Source: Robiginitomaculum sp. (GTDB taxonomy: Bacteria > Pseudomonadota > Alphaproteobacteria > Caulobacterales > Maricaulaceae). From it: a stretch of 64,000 nt of DNA. This document shows positions 26,794-36,183 of the stretch, in pieces (within the stretch, counting starts at the first letter, position 1; each line of letters starts with the position of its first letter). The stretch is from positions 182,840 through 246,839 of the forward strand of contig JAUZSF010000003.1 in the NCBI GenBank assembly GCA_030949705.1, in the 5' to 3' direction. The notes under the pieces were generated by a model. That model saw only the letters and a program-made list of their open reading frames with translations. It did not search any database and was not told the DNA's origin. A program made the position numbers and the translations under genes.

Positions 26794-27969
26794 GTCATCT
26801 GGAACTGTAATTGATATCATTATGATGCTATTGATTTGGAGGTTTTGGTGGGTCGTGTTGCTGGTGTTGTTGTATTGAGTGTTGAAGAACGTTCTTTTCT
26901 GGAAAGTCAGGTCAGGCGGCACAAGGCACCGCGTTCACTTTCGGATCGCTGCCGGATGATCCTGCTGTGCGCCGATGGGTTGCCCAGCAAGGAAGTGGCC
27001 AGCACCATGGGCGTGCATGAACATACGGTTGGCAAATGGCGGCGACGATTTGTGAGGGACCGTGTGCAGGGTTTGTCGGACGAGTATCGCCCGGGCCGAC
27101 CGCGCACGGTGTCTGATGCACAAGTGGCGAAGGTGATTGAGCGCACGCTGCACAGCACACCCAAAGATGCCACCCACTGGTCGATCCGCTCGATGGCCAA
27201 AGAGGTCGGTCTTTCGCATACCACCATCCGGCGCATCTGGAATGCCTTTGGCCTGCAACCACATCGGCGTGAGACCTTCAAGCTCTCGACCGACCCTTTG
27301 TTTGTTGACAAGGTGCGGGACATTGTTGGTCTCTATATGTCACCGCCCAACCGGGCGATTGTGCTTTGTGTAGACGAAAAGTCCCAAATTCAGGCGCTGG
27401 ATCGCGAACAGCCGGTTCTGCCAATGATGCCTGGGGTGGCAGAGCGACAAACTCACACCTATATCCGCCATGGCACGACTTCCCTGTTTGCCGCCCTTGA
27501 TATTGCCACCGGTGCGGTGATCGGCAAGTGCTACAAACGCCACCGCTCACAAGAATTTCTGGGCTTTCTCAAACAGATTGATGAGTGTCTGCCTAAAGGA
27601 CCGGACGTGCATCTGGTGATGGATAACTACGCGACCCACAAGACCAAAGAAGTCAAGGCGTGGTTGGTCCGGCGGCCTCACTGGCATGTTCACTTCACGC
27701 CCACCTCCGCCTCCTGGATCAATCAGGTCGAACGCTGGTTTGCCGAGTTGAGCCGAAAGAAACTTAAACGCGGTGTTCACCGATCAACCCGCGAACTGGA
27801 AGCTGACATTCTCGCCTTCATTGAGACCCACAATGAAAACCCAAAACCATACAGATGGGTCAAATCCGCCGATGAAATCCTTGCCTCCGTCAAACGCTTC
27901 TGCCACAAAACACAGCAAACCTTATGCACCGAACTTTAGATTATGTGCCGAACTTTAGATTCGGGTGAC
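26794..27969 (+). mobile_element. IS630-family insertion sequence
   Basis: An element of about 1176 bases flanked by TA on both sides (26792-26793 and 27970-27971), the normal IS630 target duplication. The ends start GTCATCTGG and GTCACCCGA (reverse), sharing GTCA plus scattered matches. It carries one intact transposase. Its right TA is also the left TA of the next element. Confidence 0.75.
26848..27939 (+). CDS. IS630-family transposase
   Basis: A DDE transposase of about 363 residues. The N-terminus has helix-turn-helix motifs ([46 protein letters not shown]). The catalytic core has [24 protein letters not shown] and [12 protein letters not shown], giving the D, D and E positions. The GTG at 26848 follows TGGAGG with normal spacing, so it is preferred over TTG at 26836. 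The frame is intact. Confidence 0.9.
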   Translation: MGRVAGVVVLSVEERSFLESQVRRHKAPRSLSDRCRMILLCADGLPSKEVASTMGVHEHTVGKWRRRFVRDRVQGLSDEYRPGRPRTVSDAQVAKVIERTLHSTPKDATHWSIRSMAKEVGLSHTTIRRIWNAFGLQPHRRETFKLSTDPLFVDKVRDIVGLYMSPPNRAIVLCVDEKSQIQALDREQPVLPMMPGVAERQTHTYIRHGTTSLFAALDIATGAVIGKCYKRHRSQEFLGFLKQIDECLPKGPDVHLVMDNYATHKTKEVKAWLVRRPHWHVHFTPTSASWINQVERWFAELSRKKLKRGVHRSTRELEADILAFIETHNENPKPYRWVKSADEILASVKRFCHKTQQTLCTEL

Positions 27970-27980
27970 TAGGTCACCGA

Positions 27981-28439
27981 CTCATTAAATTTAAGCCAGA
28001 TACGCAATGATGCGAGTTTAATGGATGCAAGGTAATTGTCATCCCGTTTATCGTATCGAGTGGCGACAGCCCTGAAGTGTTTGAGTTTATTGAAGAACCT
28101 TTCCACCAGATTGCGTGCTTTGTACAGCACCTTGCTGAAGGCCGGTTTGAAACGGCGTTGGGGCATAGGCGGGATATTGGCCCATGCTCCCTTGTCGGCG
28201 ATACCGGCGCGGATGGCGTCTGCGTCATAAGCTCGGTCTGCCAGTACCATGGTGTGCGGTTGCAGATGCGCAAACAATCCATGAGCGTAATGACCGTCAT
28301 AAGCCTGACCTTCAGACAGAACCAGATCAATCGGCAGGCCACAAGCATCCACAAGGGCGTGAATTTTAGTCGTCAGCCCGCCGCGCGAGCGGCCCATGCA
28401 ACGGGATCGGATTTGTTTTTTTTTTACCGTTGGCAGCAT
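27981..28439 (-). CDS. IS5/IS427 transposase, downstream frame
   Basis: C-terminal half of the same transposase: RCMGRSRGGLTTKIHALVDACGLPI, DRAYDADAIRAGI (second catalytic Asp) and ERFFNKLKHFRAVATRYDKRDDNY (the Glu). The start is not independent: it is expected to be made by ribosomal frameshifting at the A10 run, as in IS427-group elements, or to be joined if one A is removed. Confidence 0.8.
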
Positions 28440-28743
28440 GCTGATGCACCCGGATGGACGATGAGTCGATCATTTGAACATCGCCTTGATAAGCCTTTGA
28501 TACTTCTTCTAAAAGCATCGACCAAATGCCCGCCCTGCGCCACCGGTTGAACCGGTTCACGCACGTCGTGTGAGGACCGTATCGCGACGGAATATCCGCC
28601 CACGGTGCCCCCGTCCGCAAGCGCCAGAAAATCCCGTTCAAAACCCGCCGGTCATCGACCCGCTTAACACCACGGGACTTCTGCGGCAGAAGCGGCTGAA
28701 TTACTGACCATTCAAAATCCGTCAAATCAAAACGTGCCATCAT
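28366..28743 (-). CDS. IS5/IS427 transposase, upstream frame
   Basis: N-terminal half of an IS5-family transposase: MMARFDLTDFEWSVIQPLLP, RRVLNGIFWRLRTGAPWADIPSRYGP and IDSSSIRVHQHAA, the last holding a catalytic Asp. The start within the open frame (28773) is uncertain; ATG at about 28743 matches family lengths. The frame runs past an A10 run (28416-28425 on the complement), where the second frame takes over. Confidence 0.8.
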   Translation of the reverse strand: MMARFDLTDFEWSVIQPLLPQKSRGVKRVDDRRVLNGIFWRLRTGAPWADIPSRYGPHTTCVNRFNRWRRAGIWSMLLEEVSKAYQGDVQMIDSSSIRVHQHAANGKKKTNPIPLHGPLARRADD

Positions 28744-28911
28744 CACCTCCATAAAATATAAGAAGTGAATCACACATCACCTGATTTGGGAATCCCCTTT
28801 ATGGGTATGTGACCTAGCTCGCGATATAGGTTTATTATTTGAAAAAACTCTCCAAATGCACGAAAAACTGTGCTAGGCTGTTCAGACTGTTAGTGTAACT
28901 GGGGCGGCAGA

Positions 28912-29398
28912 GTGTCTGAAGAGGAAGCGGTAGAGGTCTCGGGCCATATTAAATGGTTTGATCCGGTCAAAGGGTATGGGTTCATTACACCCGAAGAAGA
29001 AGGCGGAGATGTGATGTTGCATATCTCCACTTTGCGCCAGACCGGCCGCAATGCTGCGCTGGAAGGCGACAAGGTGGTATGCACGGCCATCCGCGGGGCC
29101 AAGGGCCTGCAAGCGCTGGAAATTCTGGATTTTATAGATGACCACCCCCCGCCCGGCCAGCCTGACGCCGGAAGAACTGGATAGTTACAGCCCTGCTGTG
29201 GTCAAATGGTTCAATCGTTCCAAGGGGTATGGCTTCGTCAATATTGAGGGCGAAATCGGCGACGTGTTCATCCATGCCGAGGTGCTAAGGGAAGCGGGCA
29301 TGGCGGCACTGGAACCCAATGATCATATTTATGTGCAATGGGAGGCCGGGCCCAAGGGCCGTGTGGTCACCCTGGTTCGCATGGCGGCACAGGATTAG
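28912..29398 (+). CDS. Double cold-shock-domain protein, frameshifted at a C6 run
   Basis: Two cold-shock domains occur in a row, in different frames. The first (from the GTG at 28912) has [28 protein letters not shown]; the second has [28 protein letters not shown]. Alphaproteobacteria usually have both domains on one chain. Removing one C from the C6 run at 29145-29150 joins them into a 161-residue protein; the ATG at 29138 has no clear RBS. As written there may be two overlapping small proteins instead. The domains bind single-stranded nucleic acids. Confidence 0.85.
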
Positions 29399-30120
29399 GC
29401 CGTATTGGCGTCTTTTCTAAAACCAAGGGCGATCACATAGGTTTCCGGGCTGCCGGACCGGCTGGATTTGGGTTTCACATGTTTCACATGGGTGAAATGG
29501 CTTTTCAGCATTTTCAACAAGTCTCCCTCGGCCCCGCCTTGGAACACTTTGGCGACAAAGGCGCCGCCGGGGCTGAGGATTTCGATGGCAAATTGGGCCG
29601 CCGCTTCGGCCAGGGCCACTACCCTTAAATGGTCGGTGGTTTTATGGCCGGTGGTGTTGGCCGCCATATCAGACAAAACCAGGTTTGTTGCTCCACCAAG
29701 AGCCTTTAAAACGGCCTCAGGGGCGCCCTCATCCATGAAATCCATTTTCAGGAAGACTGCATCATCAATGGGTTCGACATCCAATAGGTCGATGCCGGCA
29801 ACATGTCTGGCCCCACGTTTGATCGCCACTTGTGTCCAGCCGCCAGGGGCTGCGCCCAGGTCAACAATACGCGATCCAGGCGAAATCAGGGAAAATTTCT
29901 CATCCAGCTCGATCAGCTTGTAGGCCGCCCGCGAACGCCAGCCTTCATCCTTGGCCCGTTGCACATAGGGGTCATTCAATTGACGTTGCAGCCAGATTGT
30001 TGAGGAAAGTTTTCGCCCCCTGGCGGTTTTAACGCGTTTGCTCAGGCCACGGCGACGTTCCCCCGTGCCGACGTCCTTGTCTTTGGTGCCTTTCCAGCGG
30101 CGCTTTTCATCATCACTCAT
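29395..30120 (-). CDS. rlmE: 23S rRNA (uridine-2'-O-) methyltransferase RlmE/FtsJ
   Basis: A SAM-dependent 2'-O-methyltransferase acting on U2552 of 23S rRNA. The 241-residue protein has [13 protein letters not shown] (catalytic Lys), [14 protein letters not shown] (SAM site), [10 protein letters not shown] (Asp) and FVAKVFQGG (Lys). These are the K-D-K-E residues seen in RlmE. Its start overlaps the ppx/gppA stop by eight bases, so the two genes are probably co-transcribed. Confidence 0.95.
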   Translation of the reverse strand: MSDDEKRRWKGTKDKDVGTGERRRGLSKRVKTARGRKLSSTIWLQRQLNDPYVQRAKDEGWRSRAAYKLIELDEKFSLISPGSRIVDLGAAPGGWTQVAIKRGARHVAGIDLLDVEPIDDAVFLKMDFMDEGAPEAVLKALGGATNLVLSDMAANTTGHKTTDHLRVVALAEAAAQFAIEILSPGGAFVAKVFQGGAEGDLLKMLKSHFTHVKHVKPKSSRSGSPETYVIALGFRKDANTA

Positions 30121-31237
30121 CTTTGTTTTGCGCGCTGGTGGAAAAGCGGCTCCCTTGTGCTTTGCGTCGTGCCCGGCGCTGGTCAGATCCCATCATGCCC
30201 AGCAACAGACCTTCGCGCAGCCCCCGGTCGGCGACACGGATACGCGGGGCGGGCCAGACGTCCTGTATGGCGGCCAGAATGGCGCAACCGGCCAAGACCA
30301 GATCAGCCCGTTCTTTGCCAATGCATGGCTCTTTTGCGCGTTCTTCCAGTGATTGCGCCAACAGGCGTGCAATGGCGCTTTCGGTGTCGCGGCGGCTAAG
30401 CCAGATGCCATCAACCTTGGAACGGATATATCGCGGCAGATTGAGATGCACCCCCCCCAATGAAGTGACGGCCCCTGAAGTGCCTATAAAATGTACATTG
30501 CCTTTGGCAAACAGGGGTTCAAATTCATTGGCGCCTTCATAGGCGGTAATCAGATCGCGGGCATAGCGGCGCATATTGGCAAACCAGGTGCTGCGCTCGT
30601 CTTCTTCAGGAAAACGTTCGGCCATATTGACCACGCCCATGGGTAACGAAATGCTGGCCTTGATCTGGTGCTGTTCCTTGCCCCCATTCATTTCAGGACG
30701 ACAATCAATCCAGCTTAATTCAGTCGAGCCACCACCAATATCCACCACCAGAGCCGCATCGCATTGGGTATCCAACAGATCCACACATCCACGAACCGCC
30801 AGGCGGGCTTCTTGCTCTGACGTAATGGTTCGCAGGCGCAGACCGGTTTCCTGTTGCACACGTTCCAGAAAGGCCGCGCCATTACTGGCAGTGCGACACG
30901 CCTGAGTGGCGACATTGCGGATCCGGCGCACCCGGTGACGTTTCAACTTGGCAGCACAGATTTTCAGCGCTTCCAGTGCTCGGTCCATGGCCGCCTCGCT
31001 AAGGACTCCAGACATGCTGAGGCCTTCGCCCAAACGCACGATCTGCGAATAGCTGTCGATCACCCTGAAGCCGTTTTTAACCGGCGTCGCCACCAACAGG
31101 CGGCAATTGTTTGTGCCTAGATCCAGCGCGCCATAAAGTGGGCCATGCTTGGATCGTGTCTTTGCAGACGCAGGTTGACGTCGTTTTTTATTGCGTCTTC
31201 CCTTGCGCGCAGAAGACGGCATTTTGCCGTCCGCCAT
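30113..31237 (-). CDS. Ppx/GppA family phosphatase
   Basis: An exopolyphosphatase or pppGpp phosphohydrolase of 374 residues. The ASKHA-fold phosphate-binding motif GALDLGTNNCRLLVA comes after a lysine-rich N-terminus. Further motifs are ALVVDIGGGSTELSW and GTSGAVTSLGGVHLNL. Length is shorter than the E. coli enzymes (which have a C-terminal HD-like region), as in many alphaproteobacteria. Neighbouring rlmE fits a stringent-response or ribosome link, but the exact substrate is unknown. Confidence 0.9.
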   Translation of the reverse strand: MADGKMPSSARKGRRNKKRRQPASAKTRSKHGPLYGALDLGTNNCRLLVATPVKNGFRVIDSYSQIVRLGEGLSMSGVLSEAAMDRALEALKICAAKLKRHRVRRIRNVATQACRTASNGAAFLERVQQETGLRLRTITSEQEARLAVRGCVDLLDTQCDAALVVDIGGGSTELSWIDCRPEMNGGKEQHQIKASISLPMGVVNMAERFPEEDERSTWFANMRRYARDLITAYEGANEFEPLFAKGNVHFIGTSGAVTSLGGVHLNLPRYIRSKVDGIWLSRRDTESAIARLLAQSLEERAKEPCIGKERADLVLAGCAILAAIQDVWPAPRIRVADRGLREGLLLGMMGSDQRRARRKAQGSRFSTSAQNKDE

Positions 31238-31466
31238 AATGTTTTTCCCTCGAGCACATATAATACTTGCCCTTGTGCCCCAAAATGCATTGAAGGTGAT
31301 GGCCTTGGCCCACCTGTTCGAGGCATATTATAGCGCCCAAAAGAGCAAAGCCAAACCGTATAGACTGTAACCGGACTTTGCCTGTGCGCATTTGCACATC
31401 TACAGAAAGAAAAAACAGGGTATAGTAACGGCAAAAATCCTGAGAAACCGAAGAAGGAGATGCCAA

Positions 31467-32357
31467 ATGGACCCCGCCAATATCTATGCGGACCCGCGCA
31501 CGGAAAATGTGCGTGATGACTTCACCATTGATCAGGGATGGGATCGCTATACCGCCGATCAACATGGCACTTGGGATATCCTCTATAAACGGCAGATGGA
31601 ATGCCTGCCGGGGCGGGCCTGTGATGCCTTTATGGATGGCATTGAGGCTCTGGATTTGGGACGAGGCGGCATACCCGATTTTACTAATATTAACAAGGAA
31701 TTGAACAAACTGACCGGGTGGAGCGTGGTCGCAGTGCCCTGTCTGGTGCCCGATGATGTGTTTTTCGAGCATTTGGCGAATCGGCGTTTTCCCGCCGGGA
31801 ATTTTATCCGGGAACGCAGTCAGCTGGATTATATCCAGGAACCGGACGTGTTTCACGATGTCTTTGGCCATGTGCCCATGCTTACCGATCCGGTATTTGC
31901 CGACTATATGGAGGCCTATGGCAAAGGTGGCCTGCGGGCCCGCGGGTTTGATCGGCTGAAGGCCTTGGCCTCACTTTACTGGTATACGGTGGAATTTGGC
32001 CTGATCAACACGCCCAAAGGCATGCGTATTTACGGGGCGGGGATTGTCTCATCCCATGACGAATCGGTATTTTCGCTTGAGGCCCGTTCGCCCAACCGCA
32101 TCCATTTTGATCTGGAACGGGTGATGCGTACCGATTACCGCATTGATGATTTCCAACAGACCTATTTCGTCAATGCCAGTTTTGATGAACTGTTTCGCGC
32201 CACGGTGGAAACCGATTTTGCCCCGCTGTATGAGCGCCTGAACCCGTGTTTTGATTATACCGCTACCGCGGCCATAGAATCGGACCGGGTCTATACCCGC
32301 GGTACCCAGGAATATGGCCGGGCCGGGGGGCGCAAACGTGGCATCAAGCCAGTCTAG
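31467..32357 (+). CDS. phhA: Phenylalanine 4-hydroxylase
   Basis: A tetrahydrobiopterin- and iron-dependent aromatic amino acid hydroxylase that converts Phe to Tyr, 296 residues. The iron ligands lie in DVFHDVFGHVPML (two His) and YTVEFGLI (Glu). The ATG at 31467 is preceded by AAGGAGA; the longer open frame upstream is not used. It is convergent with astB. Its position beside the arginine and methionine genes suggests amino acid catabolism. No pterin recycling gene (phhB) is visible. Confidence 0.93.
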   Translation: MDPANIYADPRTENVRDDFTIDQGWDRYTADQHGTWDILYKRQMECLPGRACDAFMDGIEALDLGRGGIPDFTNINKELNKLTGWSVVAVPCLVPDDVFFEHLANRRFPAGNFIRERSQLDYIQEPDVFHDVFGHVPMLTDPVFADYMEAYGKGGLRARGFDRLKALASLYWYTVEFGLINTPKGMRIYGAGIVSSHDESVFSLEARSPNRIHFDLERVMRTDYRIDDFQQTYFVNASFDELFRATVETDFAPLYERLNPCFDYTATAAIESDRVYTRGTQEYGRAGGRKRGIKPV

Positions 32358-33694
32358 ACCCGCTGAAACGGATAAAAGTCTGATCCCAAACTAAGGATCC
32401 TCGTTAATGCGTCCAGGGCCTGTCGGCCTTCAATCAACAGATTGGGATCAGCCAGATCAGCCGGGGCCAGCTCTTCGCGGTAATGGCGCTTAACCCAGTC
32501 CGTCAGCTTGGCATAAAGCGCATCACTGAGCAGCATGTCCGGGTTGGCGGCGGCGCGCTCCGCATCGCTCAGCACCACGCGCAGGCGCAAACAGGCCGGC
32601 CCGCCGCCATTGCGCATGGATTGGCGCACATCGACAAATTCAACCCGGCTGATAGGGCCATTACCGCTGACCAGCTTGTCGCAATAGCGCGCCACCGATG
32701 GGGTTTCGCGGCATTCCGCCGGGGCAATCAGCACCAGACGTTCTTCGCCGGGGATTGCCACCAGCATGGAATTAAACAGATAAGAGGTGATGGCATCGCG
32801 CAGTGGCACCTCGTCCTGGTTGACCTGCACGAATTGCGGCTCGAACAAGCCATCGGCGGCGCGTTTGATCGCGTCCAGCGTCTTTTGGGTCTCGGCAAAG
32901 GTGTATTCATGAAAAAACAAACAGGTTTTGGCTCCCACACACACCACATCATTGTGAAAGGCTCCGGCCTCGATGGTGCTTTGCGCCTGCGCGGCAAAAA
33001 CCACGCGATCCATGTTCAGACCATGGCGGCGCGCCAGCGCCTGATTGGCTTGCAAGGTCTGGCGGGCCGGGAATTTCAGCCCCGGTGCAAAACCTGCCAA
33101 ACGGCCATGGACAAATATTTCCACCCCCGCATCTCCATGGTCCGCACACAGGCGCACATGATTGGCGGCTCCCTCATCCCCAAAGGATTCCTGCATGGGC
33201 AGGGGATCATGGATGCAAAAATACGTCTCATCAGGAAAGGCAGCCCGCAAGGAGCGGGCGGTTTGCGGCCCCTCGATCGAGCGATGCAACATGGTCACCA
33301 GATTGGCGGCGCTGGCATGCAGGCGTCCATCGCGGGTGTCGCTGGAAGGGCTGATGGTGGCGGCATTGGCGGCCCACATAAAGGCGGACGAGGACACCGC
33401 CCGCAATAAAGAGGGGGCATTTTGCGCCGCCTTTTCAATGATGTGTGCGTCACTGCCGGTAAAGCCCGCCGCGTGTAATAGTGGTAAAAACGGGCGCTCA
33501 TGGGGCGGTAAAACCCCCTGTATCAGGCCTGCATCATGCAGACGTTTCATTTTGGCCAGGCCCTGCAAAGCCCCTTCGCGGGGGCGCGAGATCTGGCCGA
33601 CATTATGGGCGCTGGCCAGATTGCCCGCCGACAGGCCCCCATAATTGTGGGTCAGCCCCACCAGACCGTCATAATTGGCCTCCAGGGCGGCCAT
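32354..33694 (-). CDS. astB: N-succinylarginine dihydrolase
   Basis: It converts N2-succinylarginine to succinylornithine plus CO2 and ammonia in the arginine succinyltransferase (AST) pathway. The 446-residue protein starts MAALEANYDGLVGLTHNYGGLS. Catalytic positions appear in GAFHNDVVCVG (His) and GGGPACLRLRV (Cys). The start at 33694 was chosen because the upstream open frame is not similar. astD ends three bases away, so the order astA-astD-astB is one transcription unit. Confidence 0.94.
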   Translation of the reverse strand: MAALEANYDGLVGLTHNYGGLSAGNLASAHNVGQISRPREGALQGLAKMKRLHDAGLIQGVLPPHERPFLPLLHAAGFTGSDAHIIEKAAQNAPSLLRAVSSSAFMWAANAATISPSSDTRDGRLHASAANLVTMLHRSIEGPQTARSLRAAFPDETYFCIHDPLPMQESFGDEGAANHVRLCADHGDAGVEIFVHGRLAGFAPGLKFPARQTLQANQALARRHGLNMDRVVFAAQAQSTIEAGAFHNDVVCVGAKTCLFFHEYTFAETQKTLDAIKRAADGLFEPQFVQVNQDEVPLRDAITSYLFNSMLVAIPGEERLVLIAPAECRETPSVARYCDKLVSGNGPISRVEFVDVRQSMRNGGGPACLRLRVVLSDAERAAANPDMLLSDALYAKLTDWVKRHYREELAPADLADPNLLIEGRQALDALTRILSLGSDFYPFQRV

Positions 33695-33696
33695 GA

Positions 33697-35157
33697 TCAG
33701 CCCAGCCCCGGTGCGGCCATGGCCACGGGGGCATCGGCGATCTGGCTGGCCATGGGCCAGGCGCAATAATCGGCCGCATACCAGGCTCCGGGGCGGAAGT
33801 TTCCACTTAAGCCCGGCCCGCCAAAGGGCATGGTGCTGGCCGCGCCAGTAGTCGGGCGATTAAAATTTACAATGCCGGCACGAATGTCACGCACAAAGAT
33901 GTCCCACAGGGCACGATCATCGCTGATCAAGCCGGCAGAAAGGCCGTATTTGGTATCATTGGACCGGGTGATGGCCTCTTCAAAACTGTCCACGCGATAA
34001 ACCTGCAAGAGGGGGCCAAACACCTCTTCGTCCTCGGCGGGACTATTGCCCATATCCAACAGGGACGGACTGACCGCATTGGCCGACCAGCCCAGTTTCT
34101 TGGCGTCACGAATACTGCTCGCCCCATTGCGGATGTGGGTGGCCTGTGCCGACAGCACCATATTGGCCGCCCCTTCAGAGATCAGTGGCCCGGCAAAGGG
34201 TTCCGGATCTCCATCCCAGGGGCCAAAACGCATGGCGTCAATCCCGGCGGCGATGGCATCGATGATGGCATCGCCTTTTGGCCCCTTGGGCACAAACAAA
34301 CGTCGGGCACAGCTGCACCGCTGGCCGGTGGTGGCATAGGCCGAGTGGATCGTCAGATTGGCCGCGGCAGAAACGTCCTGAGTGTCCCAGATGATCAGCG
34401 GGTTATTGCCCCCCATTTCCAGCGCCAGAATAATTTCCGGATGCCCGGCAAATTTTTGGTGAATAAAGGTGCCCGTGGCCGCCGACCCGGTGAACAGCAC
34501 GCCGTTCAGCTCTGAGTTGTCCAACAAAGCGGCCCCGGTATCCCGCGCCCCCTGAACCACATTCAAAACTCCGGCGGGCAGGCCGGCCCTGTCCCATAAA
34601 TCCACCATAAATGCGCCCACAGCAGGGGTCAGTTCGCTGGGCTTGAACACCACACAATCCCCAGCCAGAAGCGCCGGCACAATATGGCCATTGGGCAAAT
34701 GACCCGGGAAATTATACGGCCCCAACACCGCCATAACCCCATGGGGGCAATGGCGTAATTGTACCTGGCCAAAAGCGGCATCATTGGTGCTGTGCCCCGT
34801 ACGGGCATGATAAGAATCGATGGAAATGCCGACCTTGCCAATCATCGCCCCCACTTCGCCGCGGGTTTCCCACAAAACCTTGCCGGTCTCGCGGGCAATC
34901 AGCGTGGCCATTTCTTCCTTGTGGGTTTCCAGCAAGGTCTTGTATCGCAATGCAATCCCAGCCCGATCCGATGGGCTTTGACGTCGCCAGGCGGTAAAGG
35001 CCGTTCGTGCCGCGCCATAGGCGGCGTTCACCTGATCTGCGCTGGCGCTGGCACCTTGCCACAGGGGTGTTCCGTCGGAAGGGTTTAGTGAGGTGAGGGG
35101 CGCGCCGTCGCCGGCAATCCATTGACCGTTTATATAATTTCCTGTCTGCCAACTCAT
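33697..35157 (-). CDS. astD: Succinylglutamic semialdehyde dehydrogenase
   Basis: The fourth AST enzyme, an NAD-dependent aldehyde dehydrogenase of 486 residues. The ALDH motifs are FTGSAATGTFIHQKFAGHPEI, LEMGGNNPLI (catalytic Glu) and TTGQRCSCARRL (catalytic Cys). The start MSWQTGNYINGQW at 35157 overlaps the astA stop by four bases (ATGA). This supports translation coupling. Confidence 0.93.
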   Translation of the reverse strand: MSWQTGNYINGQWIAGDGAPLTSLNPSDGTPLWQGASASADQVNAAYGAARTAFTAWRRQSPSDRAGIALRYKTLLETHKEEMATLIARETGKVLWETRGEVGAMIGKVGISIDSYHARTGHSTNDAAFGQVQLRHCPHGVMAVLGPYNFPGHLPNGHIVPALLAGDCVVFKPSELTPAVGAFMVDLWDRAGLPAGVLNVVQGARDTGAALLDNSELNGVLFTGSAATGTFIHQKFAGHPEIILALEMGGNNPLIIWDTQDVSAAANLTIHSAYATTGQRCSCARRLFVPKGPKGDAIIDAIAAGIDAMRFGPWDGDPEPFAGPLISEGAANMVLSAQATHIRNGASSIRDAKKLGWSANAVSPSLLDMGNSPAEDEEVFGPLLQVYRVDSFEEAITRSNDTKYGLSAGLISDDRALWDIFVRDIRAGIVNFNRPTTGAASTMPFGGPGLSGNFRPGAWYAADYCAWPMASQIADAPVAMAAPGLG

Positions 35158-36164
35158 GTCTGATCCACGACCCGCACGGTGTCGCCCTCCTTGACCCGTA
35201 AGGCCTCTAAAATATCCGCTTCGGCAATCAGGGTGTCGCCATCCATTTCCACCTCGGCGCCGCAAGCCCGAAATCCATTAATGCGATCATTGGAAAGGCG
35301 CCGCCGCTGGGTGCCTCTAGCGCCGGTCTTGATTGTCACCAGGCAGCTTTCACGTAAAGTTTGAAGACTGTCTCGTGGCGCAGAAACCAGGGGGCCACCA
35401 TCGAAAATATCGATAATGCGATCAAAGGAAAAGCCTTCGCGTTCCAGCAATAATTTGGCCCCGCCGCCTTCACTGTGCACTTTGCCGATCACCTCGCGGG
35501 CATCATCGGTCAACAGGTCCACATAAATCGGATATTTTGGCATCAGGTCCAAAATAAATTGCTTGTCCGTGGTGCCGGAAAGAAAATCAGCCTTGTTAAA
35601 ATCCATACGGAAAAACTTGCTGGTCAGGTTTTCCCAAAATGGCGAATAGCCCTGATCATCCACCACGCCGCGCAATTCGGCAATAATGGTGCGGCTGAAC
35701 CGCTCTGGCTGGGCCGCCATCAGTAAATAGCGCGCCTGGGCGATCAGGCCGCCGGTACCGCCGCCGCGGGCATCGGGATGGACAAACAAAGTGCCCACTT
35801 CGGTACTGCCATTATATTCATTGACCAGGATCATCACATCCATGTCAAAACGGCGCTCGGCGGCGGCCGAAACCTGGGCAATGCTGAATATACGAAAGTT
35901 GAAAAATGGTTTGCTGACCCCAACGCCAACCTTGACCGCCGATGTGCCCACCACCTGGCCGGTTTCCATATCTTCCAGCACCAGCAAATAGCCTTCTTCG
36001 CCGGGGGTTTCGACGTCGGCGCTAAAGCTTTGCAAAGATTGATCTACCCGGCCTTTCAGTAATGCCGGATCATCGGGCAGGCTGGTAAACCCGGGGCCGG
36101 ACAGCTCTGCCAGGGTTTGGAAAGCATCGAAATCTTTCTCTTCGATCGGGCGGACAAGATACAT
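35154..36164 (-). CDS. astA: Arginine N-succinyltransferase
   Basis: The first AST enzyme transfers succinyl from succinyl-CoA to the arginine alpha-amino group. The 336-residue protein begins MYLVRPIEEKDFDAFQTLAELSGPGFTSLP and has GTLFVHPDARGGGTGGLIAQARYLLMA, a GNAT-like acetyl/succinyl-CoA-binding pattern. It leads the ast unit and lies 19 bases downstream of the M20 gene. Confidence 0.94.
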   Translation of the reverse strand: MYLVRPIEEKDFDAFQTLAELSGPGFTSLPDDPALLKGRVDQSLQSFSADVETPGEEGYLLVLEDMETGQVVGTSAVKVGVGVSKPFFNFRIFSIAQVSAAAERRFDMDVMILVNEYNGSTEVGTLFVHPDARGGGTGGLIAQARYLLMAAQPERFSRTIIAELRGVVDDQGYSPFWENLTSKFFRMDFNKADFLSGTTDKQFILDLMPKYPIYVDLLTDDAREVIGKVHSEGGGAKLLLEREGFSFDRIIDIFDGGPLVSAPRDSLQTLRESCLVTIKTGARGTQRRRLSNDRINGFRACGAEVEMDGDTLIAEADILEALRVKEGDTVRVVDQT

Positions 36165-36183
36165 GGGCGAATCCAGTTATGGG

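Larger units (their letters stand above)
27972..28814 (-). mobile_element. IS5-family (IS427-type) insertion sequence
   Basis: An 843-base element with terminal repeats GGTCAC at both ends (27972-27977 and 28809-28814) and TA on both flanks, the usual TA target duplication for this group. It contains two transposase frames on the minus strand that overlap at an A10 run. It abuts the IS630 element and shares its TA. Confidence 0.82.
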
